Positions 9,579 to 18,309 of a stretch of 64,000 bases of DNA are shown here, piece by piece. This DNA is from Rhodospirillaceae bacterium (GTDB lineage: Bacteria > Pseudomonadota > Alphaproteobacteria > Rhodospirillales > UBA2165), in contig CANIGJ010000007.1 in assembly GCA_947467145.1 (NCBI GenBank), positions 95,424 to 159,423 on the forward strand, in the 5' to 3' direction. The notes beneath the pieces are model-generated. The model made no database searches, had not been told where the DNA came from, and worked only from the letters and a program-made list of their open reading frames with translations. A program made the translations under genes and the position numbers. Numbering within the stretch: the stretch's first letter is position 1; every line of letters starts with the position of its first letter.

Positions 9579-10239
9579 CGCGCCGGACCGTGCGGATAAG
9601 ATCGGCCTCATCGGAGCCGTTGAGGGCCCGGCGTAACCGGCGGATATGCACATCGACCGTGCGTTCCTCAACGTATATGTCACGCCCCCAAGCCTTATCG
9701 AGCAGTTGTTCGCGCGAGAATACACGGGTCGGGCGTTCCATCAAAACCTGGAGCAGACGATATTCGGTCGGACCCAGATGCACAGACCGGCCGTTGCGGT
9801 ACACCTTGTGCGACGCCAGGTCCATTTCGATGCCGCCGTAGGCCAGTTTGTCCTCCGACAGCGACGGCTCGGCACGGCGCAACACCGCACGCACGCGCGC
9901 GATCAGTTCGGCCGGCGAGAACGGTTTGACGATGTAGTCGTCGGCGCCCGATTCGAGGCCGCGCACCCGATCGCCCTCTTCACCGCGCGCGGTCAACATA
10001 ATAATCGGGATGCGATTATTGATCGTCGGCGAGCGCAGCCGGCGGCAAACCTCGATTCCGGACAGCTTCGGCAGCATCCAGTCGAGAATGATGAGATCGG
10101 GCGTTTCTTCCGACACCATCAGCAGGCCGTCTTCGCCATCGGTTGCCACCGAGACGCGGAAACCTTCGCTTTCCAGATTGTAACGCAGCACCTCGATCAA
10201 AGGCGGTTCGTCTTCGACAACGAGAATATGAAAACTCAT
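9547..10239 (-). CDS. phoB: Phosphate regulon response regulator PhoB
   Basis: A 230-residue OmpR-family response regulator. The receiver domain has acidic residues VVEDE near 10, phospho-acceptor Asp53 (DLIILDWMLPKLSG) and conserved lysine in DDYIVKPFSP. The winged-helix DNA-binding domain has LGPTEYRLLQVLMERPTRVFSREQLLDKAWG and a C-terminal RTVDVHIRRLRRAL...RTVRRGGYAI. It ends the phoR-pstSCAB-phoU-phoB cluster, so identity is firm. PhoB phosphorylated by PhoR activates Pho-box promoters at low phosphate. Start ATG at 10239 was chosen over the longer frame because it begins the receiver beta-strand. Confidence 0.96.
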   Translation of the reverse strand: MSFHILVVEDEPPLIEVLRYNLESEGFRVSVATDGEDGLLMVSEETPDLIILDWMLPKLSGIEVCRRLRSPTINNRIPIIMLTARGEEGDRVRGLESGADDYIVKPFSPAELIARVRAVLRRAEPSLSEDKLAYGGIEMDLASHKVYRNGRSVHLGPTEYRLLQVLMERPTRVFSREQLLDKAWGRDIYVEERTVDVHIRRLRRALNGSDEADLIRTVRRGGYAIDADAA

Positions 10240-10267
10240 CTCTCTGCTATTCTCCGTTCGACCGGGC

Positions 10268-10981
10268 CTACTTCGGTTCCACCAGGGTGAAACTCGAAAG
10301 GTCCTGCTTCGGCCGCTCGCCGAGCGGCAGTTCACCATGCACCATGTAGTGAATCTGTTCAGCTACGCTGGTCACATGATCGCCGACGCGTTCGATATTC
10401 TTGGCGATGAACAAAAGATGCGTACAGGGCGTGATATTGCGCGGATCTTCCATCATGTAGGTCAGAAGTTCGCGGAACAGACCGGAATGGATCTGGTCGA
10501 CCTCCTGGTCGCGAGCGCGCACATCGTCGGCCTTGTCGGCATCGTGCGCGATATAGGCGTCGAGCACGTTCTTGATCATGCTCTGCACCAAGGCTGCCAT
10601 GCGCGCGATGGTCGAGATCGGACCGCGCAGCCCCGTGGCGCTGGAGATCGTCACCGTACGCTTGGCGATGTTTTTCGCATAATCGCCGATCCGTTCCAGG
10701 TTCGACGACACCTTGAGCCCGGTGATGATGGTGCGCAGATCGCCCGCCATGGGCTGGCGCTTGGCGATCAGCCGAACGGCGAGATCGTCGATCGCGTCTT
10801 CCAGCTCGTCGATCCGGCGATCCTTTTCGACGATATCGTTGGCAGCGTCGGCGTCGTATTTGACGAGCGCCGCAACCGCGCGCGCGAGCTGCATTTCGGC
10901 CAGCCCGCCCATTTCGGCGATCATGTTCTGAAGCTGATTGAGCTCCGTATCGTAAGAGTGGACGATATGTTCCTTATCCAT
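10268..10981 (-). CDS. phoU: Phosphate signalling accessory protein PhoU
   Basis: A 237-residue all-helical protein with two PhoU repeats. Motifs are HIVHSYDTELNQLQNMIAEMGGLAE, LEDAIDDLAVRLIAKRQPMAGDLRTIITGLKVSSNLERIGDYAKNIAKR in repeat 1, and LTYMMEDPRNITPCTHLLFIAKNIERVGDHVTSVAEQIHYMV in repeat 2; E/D-rich helices bind metal clusters in known PhoU structures. It sits between pstB and phoB. PhoU links the Pst transporter to PhoR to repress the regulon at high phosphate (family knowledge). Confidence 0.96.
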   Translation of the reverse strand: MDKEHIVHSYDTELNQLQNMIAEMGGLAEMQLARAVAALVKYDADAANDIVEKDRRIDELEDAIDDLAVRLIAKRQPMAGDLRTIITGLKVSSNLERIGDYAKNIAKRTVTISSATGLRGPISTIARMAALVQSMIKNVLDAYIAHDADKADDVRARDQEVDQIHSGLFRELLTYMMEDPRNITPCTHLLFIAKNIERVGDHVTSVAEQIHYMVHGELPLGERPKQDLSSFTLVEPK

Positions 10982-11006
10982 CTCTGTATTCCTTCCTTGC
11001 GGCCGA

Positions 11007-11819
11007 TTAGCCGATACGACCGGTGATATAGGCACCGGTGCGCTGATCTTTGGGTTTCGTGAAAATCACGTCGGTCGGGCCTTCCTCGACAAGGTTGCCC
11101 ATGTGGAAGAACGCCGTGCGTTGCGACACACGCGCCGCCTGCTGCATCGAGTGGGTCACGATGATGATCGTGAAGGTCTGACGCAGTTCGTCGATCAATT
11201 CTTCGACTTTCGCCGTCGCGATCGGATCGAGCGCGGAACACGGCTCGTCCATCAAGATGACTTCCGGATGCACCGCGATGGCGCGCGCGATGCACAGACG
11301 CTGCTGCTGGCCGCCCGACAGGCCGGTACCCGGCTGCAACAGGCGATCCTTAACCTCTTCCCACAGGCCGGCCGAGCGAAGCGCCCATTCGACGACCTCG
11401 TCCATTTCGGTCTTGGTCGAGACCATGCCGTGAATACGCGGCCCGTAGGCGATGTTGTCGTAGATCGATTTCGGGAACGGGTTCGGCTTCTGGAAAACCA
11501 TGCCGACGCGGGCGCGCAGCTCGACCGGATCGATATCGGCACTATAGATATTGGTGCCGTCCATATTGATCGAACCGACCACACGACAACCCGGAATGGT
11601 GTCATTCATCCGGTTGATGCAGCGCAAGAAGGTCGACTTACCGCACCCCGAAGGACCGATCAGGGAAATGACCTGATTTTCCTCGAAATCCATGTTGACG
11701 TCGCGGAGCGCGTTGGCCGCGCCGTAGAACACGCCGACATTGCGCGCCGATAATTTGATCTTGCTTGCGGCCGCCGGGGTGCTTTCGCGCGGCGGCAGGG
11801 TCACGTTGATTTCTGCCAT
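11007..11819 (-). CDS. pstB: Phosphate ABC transporter ATP-binding protein PstB
   Basis: About 270 residues with Walker [11 protein letters not shown]-loop [20 protein letters not shown], signature [16 protein letters not shown], Walker [14 protein letters not shown] and H-loop [20 protein letters not shown] is characteristic of PstB. The start at 11819 (MAEINV) has AGGA eight bases upstream; MKDM at 11828 is an alternative that begins one base after the pstA stop. It powers inward phosphate transport with PstA and PstC. Confidence 0.96.
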   Translation of the reverse strand: MAEINVTLPPRESTPAAASKIKLSARNVGVFYGAANALRDVNMDFEENQVISLIGPSGCGKSTFLRCINRMNDTIPGCRVVGSINMDGTNIYSADIDPVELRARVGMVFQKPNPFPKSIYDNIAYGPRIHGMVSTKTEMDEVVEWALRSAGLWEEVKDRLLQPGTGLSGGQQQRLCIARAIAVHPEVILMDEPCSALDPIATAKVEELIDELRQTFTIIIVTHSMQQAARVSQRTAFFHMGNLVEEGPTDVIFTKPKDQRTGAYITGRIG

Positions 11820-11829
11820 GTCTTTCATC

Positions 11830-13128
11830 CTACCACCGCCTTTCGAACTTTTTACGCAAAAGTATTGCAACGAGATTCATCATGATCAGGAACACCAGGA
11901 GCACCATGATCGCGGCCGAAGTCCGTTCCTCGAACGCACGCTCGGGGGCATCCGCCCACAAAAAGATTTGCACCGGCAACACAGTCGAGGCATGGGTCAG
12001 GCTGGTCGGCACGTCGACCACGAAGGCCACCATACCGATCATAAGCAGCGGTGCCGATTCGCCCAGCGCATGGGCCATGCCGATGATCGTACCGGTCAAG
12101 ATGCCGGGCATCGCCAGCGGCAACACGTGATGGCCGATCGTCTGCAGGCGCGAGGCGCCGACGCCGAGGGCCGCTTCGCGGATCGACGGCGGCACCGCCT
12201 TCAGCGCCGAACGGCCAGCAATGATGATCGTCGGCAGCACCAGCAGAGCCAGCACCACGCCGCCCGCAATAGGTGCGGAGCGCGGCATGCCGAACCATTG
12301 CAATAGGACAGCAACACCGAGAAGGCCGAAGACGATAGAGGGCACTGCCGCCAGGTTGTTGATGTTGACCTCAATCAGGTCGGTCCAACGATTCTTGGGC
12401 GCGAACTCCTCAAGATAGACGGCGGCGGCGATGCCGATCGGGAGCACCAGGATCAAGGTCACCGCGAGCGTCATAAAGGTGCCCATAATCGCGCCCAGCA
12501 CACCGGCCTGCTCCGCCTCGCGGCTGTCGGCCGCGGTGAAGAAGGTCGTATTGAACTGCGTACGGACCCGGCCATCGGCGACCAATTTGTCGTAGAAAGC
12601 CTTCTGCGTCAGGTTCAGGCGTTGGCTACCGTCATCCGCAGCACCCACATAGCCCTTGCGTAGCATGTCGATGTCGGGGGCCGACTTCACCCAGATGCGC
12701 TGGGTGGTGCCGATCAACGACGGATTGTTCAACACCAATTTCTGGACGTCGTATTGCGCGCTTTCGGAGAAGACCGAGAAATAATCGCGTTCTTGTCCGC
12801 GCGTCACACCGGCGGGAAACAGGTTGCGCAGGCTGGCACGCACGACCGCACGATAATCGGCCTGGGTGAGCGTTTCGACATCACCCTTGTTGTCCGAGTC
12901 GATCAGCGATTTGTCCAGATTGACATCAATCGCGATCGCCGTCTGCACGAAGGCGCTGTAGCCCTTGCCGACGATCGTCACCAGCAAGATCGCCAGGAAC
13001 AGGATCGCGACCGAGATAGCGGCAAGGCCGTAGAACTTGTACCTCGCTTCTGCGGCGTAGCGCTTCTTGATGCGATCCTTGGAAAGATTCGGTCCGCGGG
13101 CGACCGCGGTGGGCAGAGCATTAATCAT
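11830..13128 (-). CDS. pstA: Phosphate ABC transporter permease PstA (with N-terminal DUF3333-type extension)
   Basis: A 432-residue permease. Residues about 20-60 hold the first membrane helix ([20 protein letters not shown]), followed by about 150 residues likely to be periplasmic, the long-PstA layout common in alphaproteobacteria. The BPD_transp_1 core follows ([53 protein letters not shown]) with the EAA-type loop [27 protein letters not shown]. The start overlaps the end of pstC by 8 bases, so the two are coupled. Confidence 0.95.
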   Translation of the reverse strand: MINALPTAVARGPNLSKDRIKKRYAAEARYKFYGLAAISVAILFLAILLVTIVGKGYSAFVQTAIAIDVNLDKSLIDSDNKGDVETLTQADYRAVVRASLRNLFPAGVTRGQERDYFSVFSESAQYDVQKLVLNNPSLIGTTQRIWVKSAPDIDMLRKGYVGAADDGSQRLNLTQKAFYDKLVADGRVRTQFNTTFFTAADSREAEQAGVLGAIMGTFMTLAVTLILVLPIGIAAAVYLEEFAPKNRWTDLIEVNINNLAAVPSIVFGLLGVAVLLQWFGMPRSAPIAGGVVLALLVLPTIIIAGRSALKAVPPSIREAALGVGASRLQTIGHHVLPLAMPGILTGTIIGMAHALGESAPLLMIGMVAFVVDVPTSLTHASTVLPVQIFLWADAPERAFEERTSAAIMVLLVFLIMMNLVAILLRKKFERRW

Positions 13129-14503
13129 ATTGTTCTCGATAGCGCCGCACGACCGTCAGCGCGATGATGTTGAGGATCAGGGTGACGACGAACAGCACGA
13201 GGCCGAGCGCGAACGCGGCGAGCGTCTTCGGGCTGTCGAATTCCTGGTCGCCGATCAGCAAGGTCACGATCTGCACAGTCACTGTCGTGACGGCGGCAAA
13301 CGGATTGGCCGTCAGGTTGGCGGCCATGCCGGCGGCCATCACAACGATCATGGTTTCACCGATGGCGCGGCTGACCGCGAGCATGATGGACCCAACGATC
13401 CCCGGAAACGCCGCCGGGATAATGACCTGACGGATCGTTTCCGATTTGGTGGCGCCCATCGCGTAGGCGCCATCGCGCAAGCTTTGCGGCACCGCATTGA
13501 TGACGTCGTCGGAGAGCGAGGAAACGAAGGGAATGATCATGATGCCCATGACCAGCCCCGCCGCCAGCGCGCTTTCCGACGCAACATTCAATCCGATGGC
13601 GTGCCCGGTATCGCGAACAAACGGAGCGACCGTGAGCGCGGCGAAGAAGCCGTAAACGACGGTCGGTACGCCGGCCAGGATTTCAAGCAGCGGCTTCGCC
13701 CAAGAACGGAACTTCTTACTTGAATATTCCGCCATATAGATTGCCGACATAAGACCGATGGGGACAGCCACGGCCATCGAGATCGCGGTGATCAGCAAGG
13801 TACCGGCGAACACCGGGACGGCGCCGAATGCGCCGGACGAGCCGACCTGGTCGGAGCGCATCGCGATCTGCGGGCTCCATTGCAAGCCGAACAGAAAATC
13901 GATCGGCGAGACGAACTGGAAGAAACGCATCGCTTCGAACAGCAGCGACATGATGATGCCGATGGTCGTCAGGATGGCGATGGTCGCACAGCCGACCATC
14001 GTCCACATGATAACGCGCTCGACCGCCTGACGCGCGCGCATGCGCGGCGCGATTGATTTGCTGCCGTAAAACAGCCCGGCGGCCACCAAGACCAATGCAA
14101 TCGTAGCCATCGCGGCCGTGCCGATCCCTTGTAGTTCCTGATAGCGCGCAACGAGAGCTTTCTTCTCCGCTGACGCGGACGAATAGGCAAAGGCGTTAAT
14201 GGAAAGGCTATGGATTTCGTTGACCGCGAGATCCAAGGCGTTACCGGTCAATCCCGGCTGCGCCTGAACCAAAGAGCCCGCAATGATCTGTCGAACGACT
14301 GTCGGTTCGATGGCGATCCAAATCGCAACGAAAATGGCCGCCGGCAACAGGCACCACAGTGCCATGTAAGCGCCGTGATAACCCGGAAGAGAATGCAGAT
14401 CGCGGGGCTTACCGCCAACGACGCCCAGCGCGCGGCGGCGTCCGTAGTGGTAAGCCAGGGCGGTCGAGGCGAGCACCGTGGCGATGAGGATGAAATTATT
14501 CAT
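13121..14503 (-). CDS. pstC: Phosphate ABC transporter permease PstC
   Basis: A 460-residue inner-membrane permease, longer than the roughly 320 residues of E. coli PstC. Residues about 1-180 contain two to three helices and an intervening periplasmic stretch; the transport core begins near LLITAISMAVAVPIGLMSAIYMAEYSSKKFRSW and has LLEILAGVPTVVYGFFAALTVAPFV and the EAA loop LRDGAYAMGATKSETIRQVIIPAAFPGI. It follows pstS after a hairpin and overlaps pstA by 8 bases. Confidence 0.95.
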   Translation of the reverse strand: MNNFILIATVLASTALAYHYGRRRALGVVGGKPRDLHSLPGYHGAYMALWCLLPAAIFVAIWIAIEPTVVRQIIAGSLVQAQPGLTGNALDLAVNEIHSLSINAFAYSSASAEKKALVARYQELQGIGTAAMATIALVLVAAGLFYGSKSIAPRMRARQAVERVIMWTMVGCATIAILTTIGIIMSLLFEAMRFFQFVSPIDFLFGLQWSPQIAMRSDQVGSSGAFGAVPVFAGTLLITAISMAVAVPIGLMSAIYMAEYSSKKFRSWAKPLLEILAGVPTVVYGFFAALTVAPFVRDTGHAIGLNVASESALAAGLVMGIMIIPFVSSLSDDVINAVPQSLRDGAYAMGATKSETIRQVIIPAAFPGIVGSIMLAVSRAIGETMIVVMAAGMAANLTANPFAAVTTVTVQIVTLLIGDQEFDSPKTLAAFALGLVLFVVTLILNIIALTVVRRYREQYD

Positions 14504-14521
14504 GGGAGACCAGAAGAAAGC

Positions 14522-14555
14522 GAAACGGTCGCAGGTGTTATCCCGCGACCGTTTC
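14522..14555 (-). terminator. Intercistronic hairpin between pstS and pstC (attenuator)
   Basis: GAAACGGTCGC pairs perfectly with GCGACCGTTTC (11 bp stem, 12-base loop) and is followed on the minus strand by GCTTTCTT. It lies 9 bases after the pstS stop and 19 bases before the pstC start. The likely role is partial termination or 3'-end protection, giving more pstS than pstCAB transcript. Only the structure is seen; the effect is inferred. Confidence 0.65.
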
Positions 14556-14563
14556 TGTGCAAC

Positions 14564-15574
14564 TTACATCGTGAACGGAGCGAGAGCCTGCGCAGCAGTG
14601 GCGGACTTCTTACGCTCGGCGTCCGGCAGCGGGATGAGACCCTTGGCCGACAGATAGCCATCCATACCCCAAGCCTTTTCGCTCGAGAATTCGGTCACGA
14701 ACTCTTTGATGCCCGGGATCGAACCGACATGGTTCTGCTTCACATAGAAGAACAGCGGGCGGGAAACCTTGTATTTGCCCGAAGCGATGTTGTCGAAGGT
14801 CGGAACGACGCCTTCGATGTTGGCGCCTTTGATCTTGTCGCTGTTCTGGTCGAGATAGCTGTAACCGAACACAGCGAATGCAGTCGGGGTCGTGACGACC
14901 TTCTGAACAATCAGGTTGTCGTTTTCGCCGGCATCGACCCAACCACCGTCTTCGCGCATTGCTGCGCACTTCGCGCCGGTCATGCCGAGTTCTTTGGCGG
15001 CCGGGATTTCGGCGCAACCGTCCTGCATCACCAGTTCGACGAACGCGTCACGCGTGCCGGAGGTCGGCGGCGGGCCGAGCACTTCGATCTTCTCGTTCGG
15101 CAGCGACTTGTCGATTTCGCTCCAATTCTTATAGGGATTGGCGACGAGCTTGCCGTTCACCGGGACTTCCTTGGCGAGACCGAGCCAGATCTGCCCTTTG
15201 TTGATGTTGGTCACCGGGGCATTCTTCGCGTTGGCGAAGACGATGCCGTCGTAGCCGATCTTCACTTCCGTGATCTTGACGCCGTTCTTTTCGCAATCGG
15301 CGAATTCGGACTTGTTCATGGCGCGCGAGGCGTTGGTCATATCGGGATGACCCTCACCGATGCCGGCGCAGAACAGCTTGAAGCCGCCGCCCGTACCGGT
15401 GCTTTCCACGACCGGCGTCTTGAACTTGCCGCCCTTGCCGAACTGTTCCGCGACAGCGGTGCTGAAGGGATAAACGGTGGACGACCCGACGATGCGGATC
15501 TGGTCGCGGGCCTGGGCCGCGCTAACGACCAATACGGTCGCTGCTGCCGCCAGGGCGAGGGATTTCAGGGTCAT
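14564..15574 (-). CDS. pstS: Periplasmic phosphate-binding protein PstS
   Basis: A 336-residue binding protein with signal peptide MTLKSLALAAAATVLVVSAAQA. Phosphate-site motifs are IVGSSTVYPFSTAVAEQF near residue 28, ESTGTGGGFKLFC near 58, ITEVKIGYDGIVFA and PPTSGTRDAFVELV. The SGTRDAF motif is the classic PstS anion-binding loop. It is preceded by a Pho box at 15652-15680 and followed by an attenuator-like hairpin. It delivers phosphate to PstCA. Confidence 0.97.
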   Translation of the reverse strand: MTLKSLALAAAATVLVVSAAQARDQIRIVGSSTVYPFSTAVAEQFGKGGKFKTPVVESTGTGGGFKLFCAGIGEGHPDMTNASRAMNKSEFADCEKNGVKITEVKIGYDGIVFANAKNAPVTNINKGQIWLGLAKEVPVNGKLVANPYKNWSEIDKSLPNEKIEVLGPPPTSGTRDAFVELVMQDGCAEIPAAKELGMTGAKCAAMREDGGWVDAGENDNLIVQKVVTTPTAFAVFGYSYLDQNSDKIKGANIEGVVPTFDNIASGKYKVSRPLFFYVKQNHVGSIPGIKEFVTEFSSEKAWGMDGYLSAKGLIPLPDAERKKSATAAQALAPFTM

Positions 15575-15651
15575 AATGGCTAATCTCCAAATTTGGATCG
15601 CACGGCGGATGCCGAATGGTCGCGACCCTAGGTAGGCCTGGAGTCCTTTTT

Positions 15652-15680
15652 ATGAAAATAATATTACGGTTGTGTGACAC
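15652..15680 (-). promoter_or_regulatory. Pho box (PhoB operator) upstream of pstS
   Basis: Read on the minus strand, three 7-mers spaced by exactly four bases resemble the CTGTCAT/C PhoB half-site: GTGTCAC (6 of 7 to CTGTCAC), CCGTAAT (5 of 7) and TTTTCAT (5 of 7), with AT-rich spacers ACAA and ATTA. The 11-base periodicity is that of PhoB binding sites. It ends 78 bases before the pstS ATG, a normal position for an activator. The call follows the established PhoB consensus; binding itself is inferred. Confidence 0.8.
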
Positions 15681-15722
15681 GCCAGAAAGCGCAGAAATCT
15701 GCGGTTTTTCCGGTCAAAAATG

Positions 15723-16784
15723 TCAGGGCAGCGCGGGTAGATACACCGTGAAACGCGCCCCCACGCCGACCACGCTTTCGATGGCCAGACGGCCGCGATG
15801 GTGATTGACGATGTGCTTCACAATGGCCAAGCCGAGGCCGGTGCCGCCCATCGTGCGCGCCCGGCCCTTGTCGATGCGGTAGAATCGCTCGGTCAGCCTG
15901 GGAATATGCTCCGGCTCGATCCCATCGCCGTGATTCTCGACCGAGATGGCGAGGCCTGAACCGCCGATATCCGGTATGCGGTCGATCGCCTGGACGGCAA
16001 CACGCACCGGCGTGGCGATTCGGCCGTACTTAATCGCGTTATCGATCAGATTGTGAAAGACCTCGGTCAATTCGTCGCGGTTGCCCGGAACCGAGGGCAA
16101 ATTCGCATCGAATTCGAGGCGCAGCTCCATCTGGCGCTCCTGCGCGCGCCGGCTGAGCAGATCGCGCACGGTGCCGAGAATGCCGGCAATGTCGACCGGT
16201 TCGCGTGGACGCACGTGTTCGGTCGCCTCGACACGCGACAGCGACAATAGATTGTCGATCAGGCGCGACATGCGGCTCGCTTCTTCGGCCATGATGCCGA
16301 GAAAACGTTCGCGCGCGGCAACGTCTTCGCGCGCGGGGCCGCGCAAGGTTTCGATGAACCCGACGATGGCCGAGATCGGCGAGCGCAGCTCGTGGCTCAC
16401 ATTCGCGACGAAATCCTGGCGGATCTGCTCGGCCTGACGCGAATCGGTCATGTCGCGGAATGTCAGCATCGCCCGCGTCGGACCGTTGCCGGGCACTGCG
16501 GTCGCGCGCGCCACCAAGGTACGCGGCACCGGCAGCAGCAAATCGATCTCGGCGACACGTTCCGCGACGCCACGCAGCACGGCATCGGCGATTTCCAGCA
16601 CCATGGGGTGGCGGAAGGATTGCGCGAGATCGCGGTTGCGGTAGCTCGCCTGCAGCAAGTCCACGGCGGCACGATTGGCGAAAATCACCTCGCGCTGTGC
16701 GCCCAGTAGGATGACTGGATCGGGAATATGGTCGAGCACGGCAAGCTCGGCTTGTTCCGTGACGATCGGCAAACGCTCCGCCAC
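15723..16784 (-). CDS. phoR: Phosphate regulon sensor histidine kinase PhoR, no membrane segment visible
   Basis: A 353-residue kinase: PAS domain (residues about 15-110, AVLDHIPDPVILLGAQREVIFANRAAVDLL), HisKA with phospho-acceptor His131 (FVANVSHELRSPISAIVGFIETL), then HATPase_c with N box FHNLIDNAIKYG, G1 VENHGDGIEPEHIPRLTERFYRID and G2 GGTGLGLAIVKHIVNHHRG. The GTG at 16784 is the only usable start: the frame is closed by TAA 48 bases upstream with no other start codon between. The protein therefore lacks the N-terminal transmembrane helices of E. coli PhoR. It begins the pho-pst cluster. Confidence 0.93.
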   Translation of the reverse strand: MAERLPIVTEQAELAVLDHIPDPVILLGAQREVIFANRAAVDLLQASYRNRDLAQSFRHPMVLEIADAVLRGVAERVAEIDLLLPVPRTLVARATAVPGNGPTRAMLTFRDMTDSRQAEQIRQDFVANVSHELRSPISAIVGFIETLRGPAREDVAARERFLGIMAEEASRMSRLIDNLLSLSRVEATEHVRPREPVDIAGILGTVRDLLSRRAQERQMELRLEFDANLPSVPGNRDELTEVFHNLIDNAIKYGRIATPVRVAVQAIDRIPDIGGSGLAISVENHGDGIEPEHIPRLTERFYRIDKGRARTMGGTGLGLAIVKHIVNHHRGRLAIESVVGVGARFTVYLPALP

Positions 16785-16922
16785 GCCTTGACCCCCGCGA
16801 CCTCGTGAAGATGCTGAGTGGTACTCCGCGTCTTATCCGGAAGTCAAAACGGAAAAGAGAACAGTCCCGATTGTGGCAGCGCTCGGCTCGCCGACGGCGT
16901 GTCGGCCAATTAGAGAATTTGG

Positions 16923-16958
16923 CAAAGAAAAAGCCCCGACTGCGGTAGCAGTCGGGGC
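16923..16958 (-). terminator. Rho-independent terminator of the DUF1127 gene
   Basis: Perfect 11-bp stem GCCCCGACTGC / GCAGTCGGGGC with a 4-base loop, followed on the minus strand by TTTTTCTTT. It lies 50 bases after the stop at 17008 and before phoR. Confidence 0.9.
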
Positions 16959-17007
16959 GAGTTCAACAGGGAGGAACAAACAGAAAGAAACTTTACCTCG
17001 AGGCTGT

Positions 17008-17367
17008 TTAGGCCGCGGCGGATCCGGTCCAATCGTTGGAGGCCGTGCTCGGCGCCCAACCCTTCAGACCCGGAACCGAAAGGCGATGGCCGTCGATCGG
17101 CTCACCCACGACAACTCGCGGGATGTCCGAGCGCTTAATGCCGATGTCGGCAAGCTGGCGATCGGTGAGCTGCGAGAGCTCGGCGAGTTGGAGGGCGCGG
17201 ACGATCGCGCTGGTCAGGACGTTGAAGACCGAACCGATCGCCGAGATCGCTTTGCCGACATAAGCGGCGACAGTCAGCGCCTGCTGGCGGCGCGCTTCGG
17301 CATAGAAGCGGCTCTGGTCATCAAGGCTCAAGCCGGGGATCGGCGAGCTGAATTCTGAGTTGATCAT
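17008..17367 (-). CDS. DUF1127 (YjiS-like) domain small protein
   Basis: 119 residues. The C-terminal half has the DUF1127 pattern AELSQLTDRQLADIGIKRSDIPRVV (about residues 62-86), a short helical, RNA- or protein-binding module common in alphaproteobacteria. The ATG at 17385 lies inside an AAGGAG ribosome site that suits the ATG at 17367 (MINSEF), so the shorter start is preferred. The central stretch ALTVAAYVGKAISAIGSVFNVLTSAIV is hydrophobic or amphipathic. It has its own strong terminator. DUF1127 proteins have been linked to phosphate, carbon and RNA regulation; its position next to phoR is suggestive only. Confidence 0.85.
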   Translation of the reverse strand: MINSEFSSPIPGLSLDDQSRFYAEARRQQALTVAAYVGKAISAIGSVFNVLTSAIVRALQLAELSQLTDRQLADIGIKRSDIPRVVVGEPIDGHRLSVPGLKGWAPSTASNDWTGSAAA

Positions 17368-17561
17368 GATCTTTTTCTCCTTCATCGGATCGCTGCAACC
17401 TTGCCGCGCTTCCGTGTTGCAAAAAGAAATAGAACAAAAAGATGGGATACTGTTAGCGTTATCTCTGCACGTCAGCTATGCAATCTGTGCATGATCCTTA
17501 AAAAACTCTTTATTTTTCAATATCATAAATAGTTCACAATGATGCGTGATGTCCTGTCACA

Positions 17562-17594
17562 AACGAAAAAGGCGCGGTGAATTCCCACCGCGCC
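17562..17594 (-). terminator. Rho-independent terminator of the lipoprotein gene
   Basis: GGCGCGGTG pairs with CACCGCGCC across a 6-base loop, and the minus strand continues with TTTTTCGTTT. It lies 22 bases after the stop at 17616. Confidence 0.88.
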
Positions 17595-17615
17595 CTCTGA
17601 ATTATATTGGAAAAA

Positions 17616-18188
17616 TTAGCCAGGGACGCCGTTCGCATTGCTCGAATTGCGGCGCGATGGGTCTTCCTGGCGCGGGAGCGCATCCCGGATCAAGGTGGTC
17701 ATTGCATCGCGGAATTCCGCCGTTTCCGGGCCCGCCGGAGCCGGAATGGAGATCCAGGCGGAGGAATAGGGTTCGCCGCCGCCGCAATAGACCGCGCTGG
17801 CCGCCACAGTCGAACCAGCCGAACCGCCGGCGCCCGCAGCGAGTTGATTCGCCCCGCGGCAGATGTTCTGCGCCAACGGCCGGCCGGGCACGTTGAAGAC
17901 AACGACCAGCCGTTGGGTCCGGATATCGTCGGTCGCGGCAATGGTGGGTTTGGGGAACGTACTGAAATTGCGGCTGAAGCTCTCAACCAGGGCCGCATCC
18001 ACGCCCGGCTGACGGCCCGGATAGGGCTGGCCGACAACAACGATCGGAAAGCCGCCGGCACGCCCCGCATTGTTGAAGAAGAGATAAGGATCATCGATGT
18101 GATAGGTCGTTCCCGACGACGTGACGCAGCCCGCCAGAGCCACGGCAAAACCGGCAGCCACGGCGGATTTCTTCATCATATTGATCAT
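17616..18188 (-). CDS. Putative lipoprotein of unknown function, 190 aa
   Basis: Signal peptide and lipobox MINMMKKSAVAAGFAVALAGC with acylated Cys21. The mature part has IVVVGQPYPGRQPGV, a hydrophobic strand RLVVVFNVPGRPLAQNIC, a GA-rich segment AAGAGGSAGSTVAASAVYCGGGEP and then SSAWISIPAP. I do not recognise a named family. Two cysteines (in NICRG and VYCGG) could form a disulfide. A clear terminator follows, so it is monocistronic. GAGG ten bases before the ATG at 18188 supports the longer of two close starts. Confidence 0.75.
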   Translation of the reverse strand: MINMMKKSAVAAGFAVALAGCVTSSGTTYHIDDPYLFFNNAGRAGGFPIVVVGQPYPGRQPGVDAALVESFSRNFSTFPKPTIAATDDIRTQRLVVVFNVPGRPLAQNICRGANQLAAGAGGSAGSTVAASAVYCGGGEPYSSAWISIPAPAGPETAEFRDAMTTLIRDALPRQEDPSRRNSSNANGVPG

Positions 18189-18309
18189 GGGCTTATGTCC
18201 TCGTTGTACCGGCTAAACACCGCGCGGCCGGAACTATTCCGTTTTCAAACATGACCGTGAACACAGCAATCGATTATGGTTGGGTCCTAATATAAGCCGG
18301 GGGGCAAAC

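Noticed and set aside
14210..15583. 457-residue plus-strand frame
   Set aside because: It covers pstS and the end of pstC antisense; low-complexity His/Arg/Asp-rich translation is typical of a shadow frame in GC-rich DNA.
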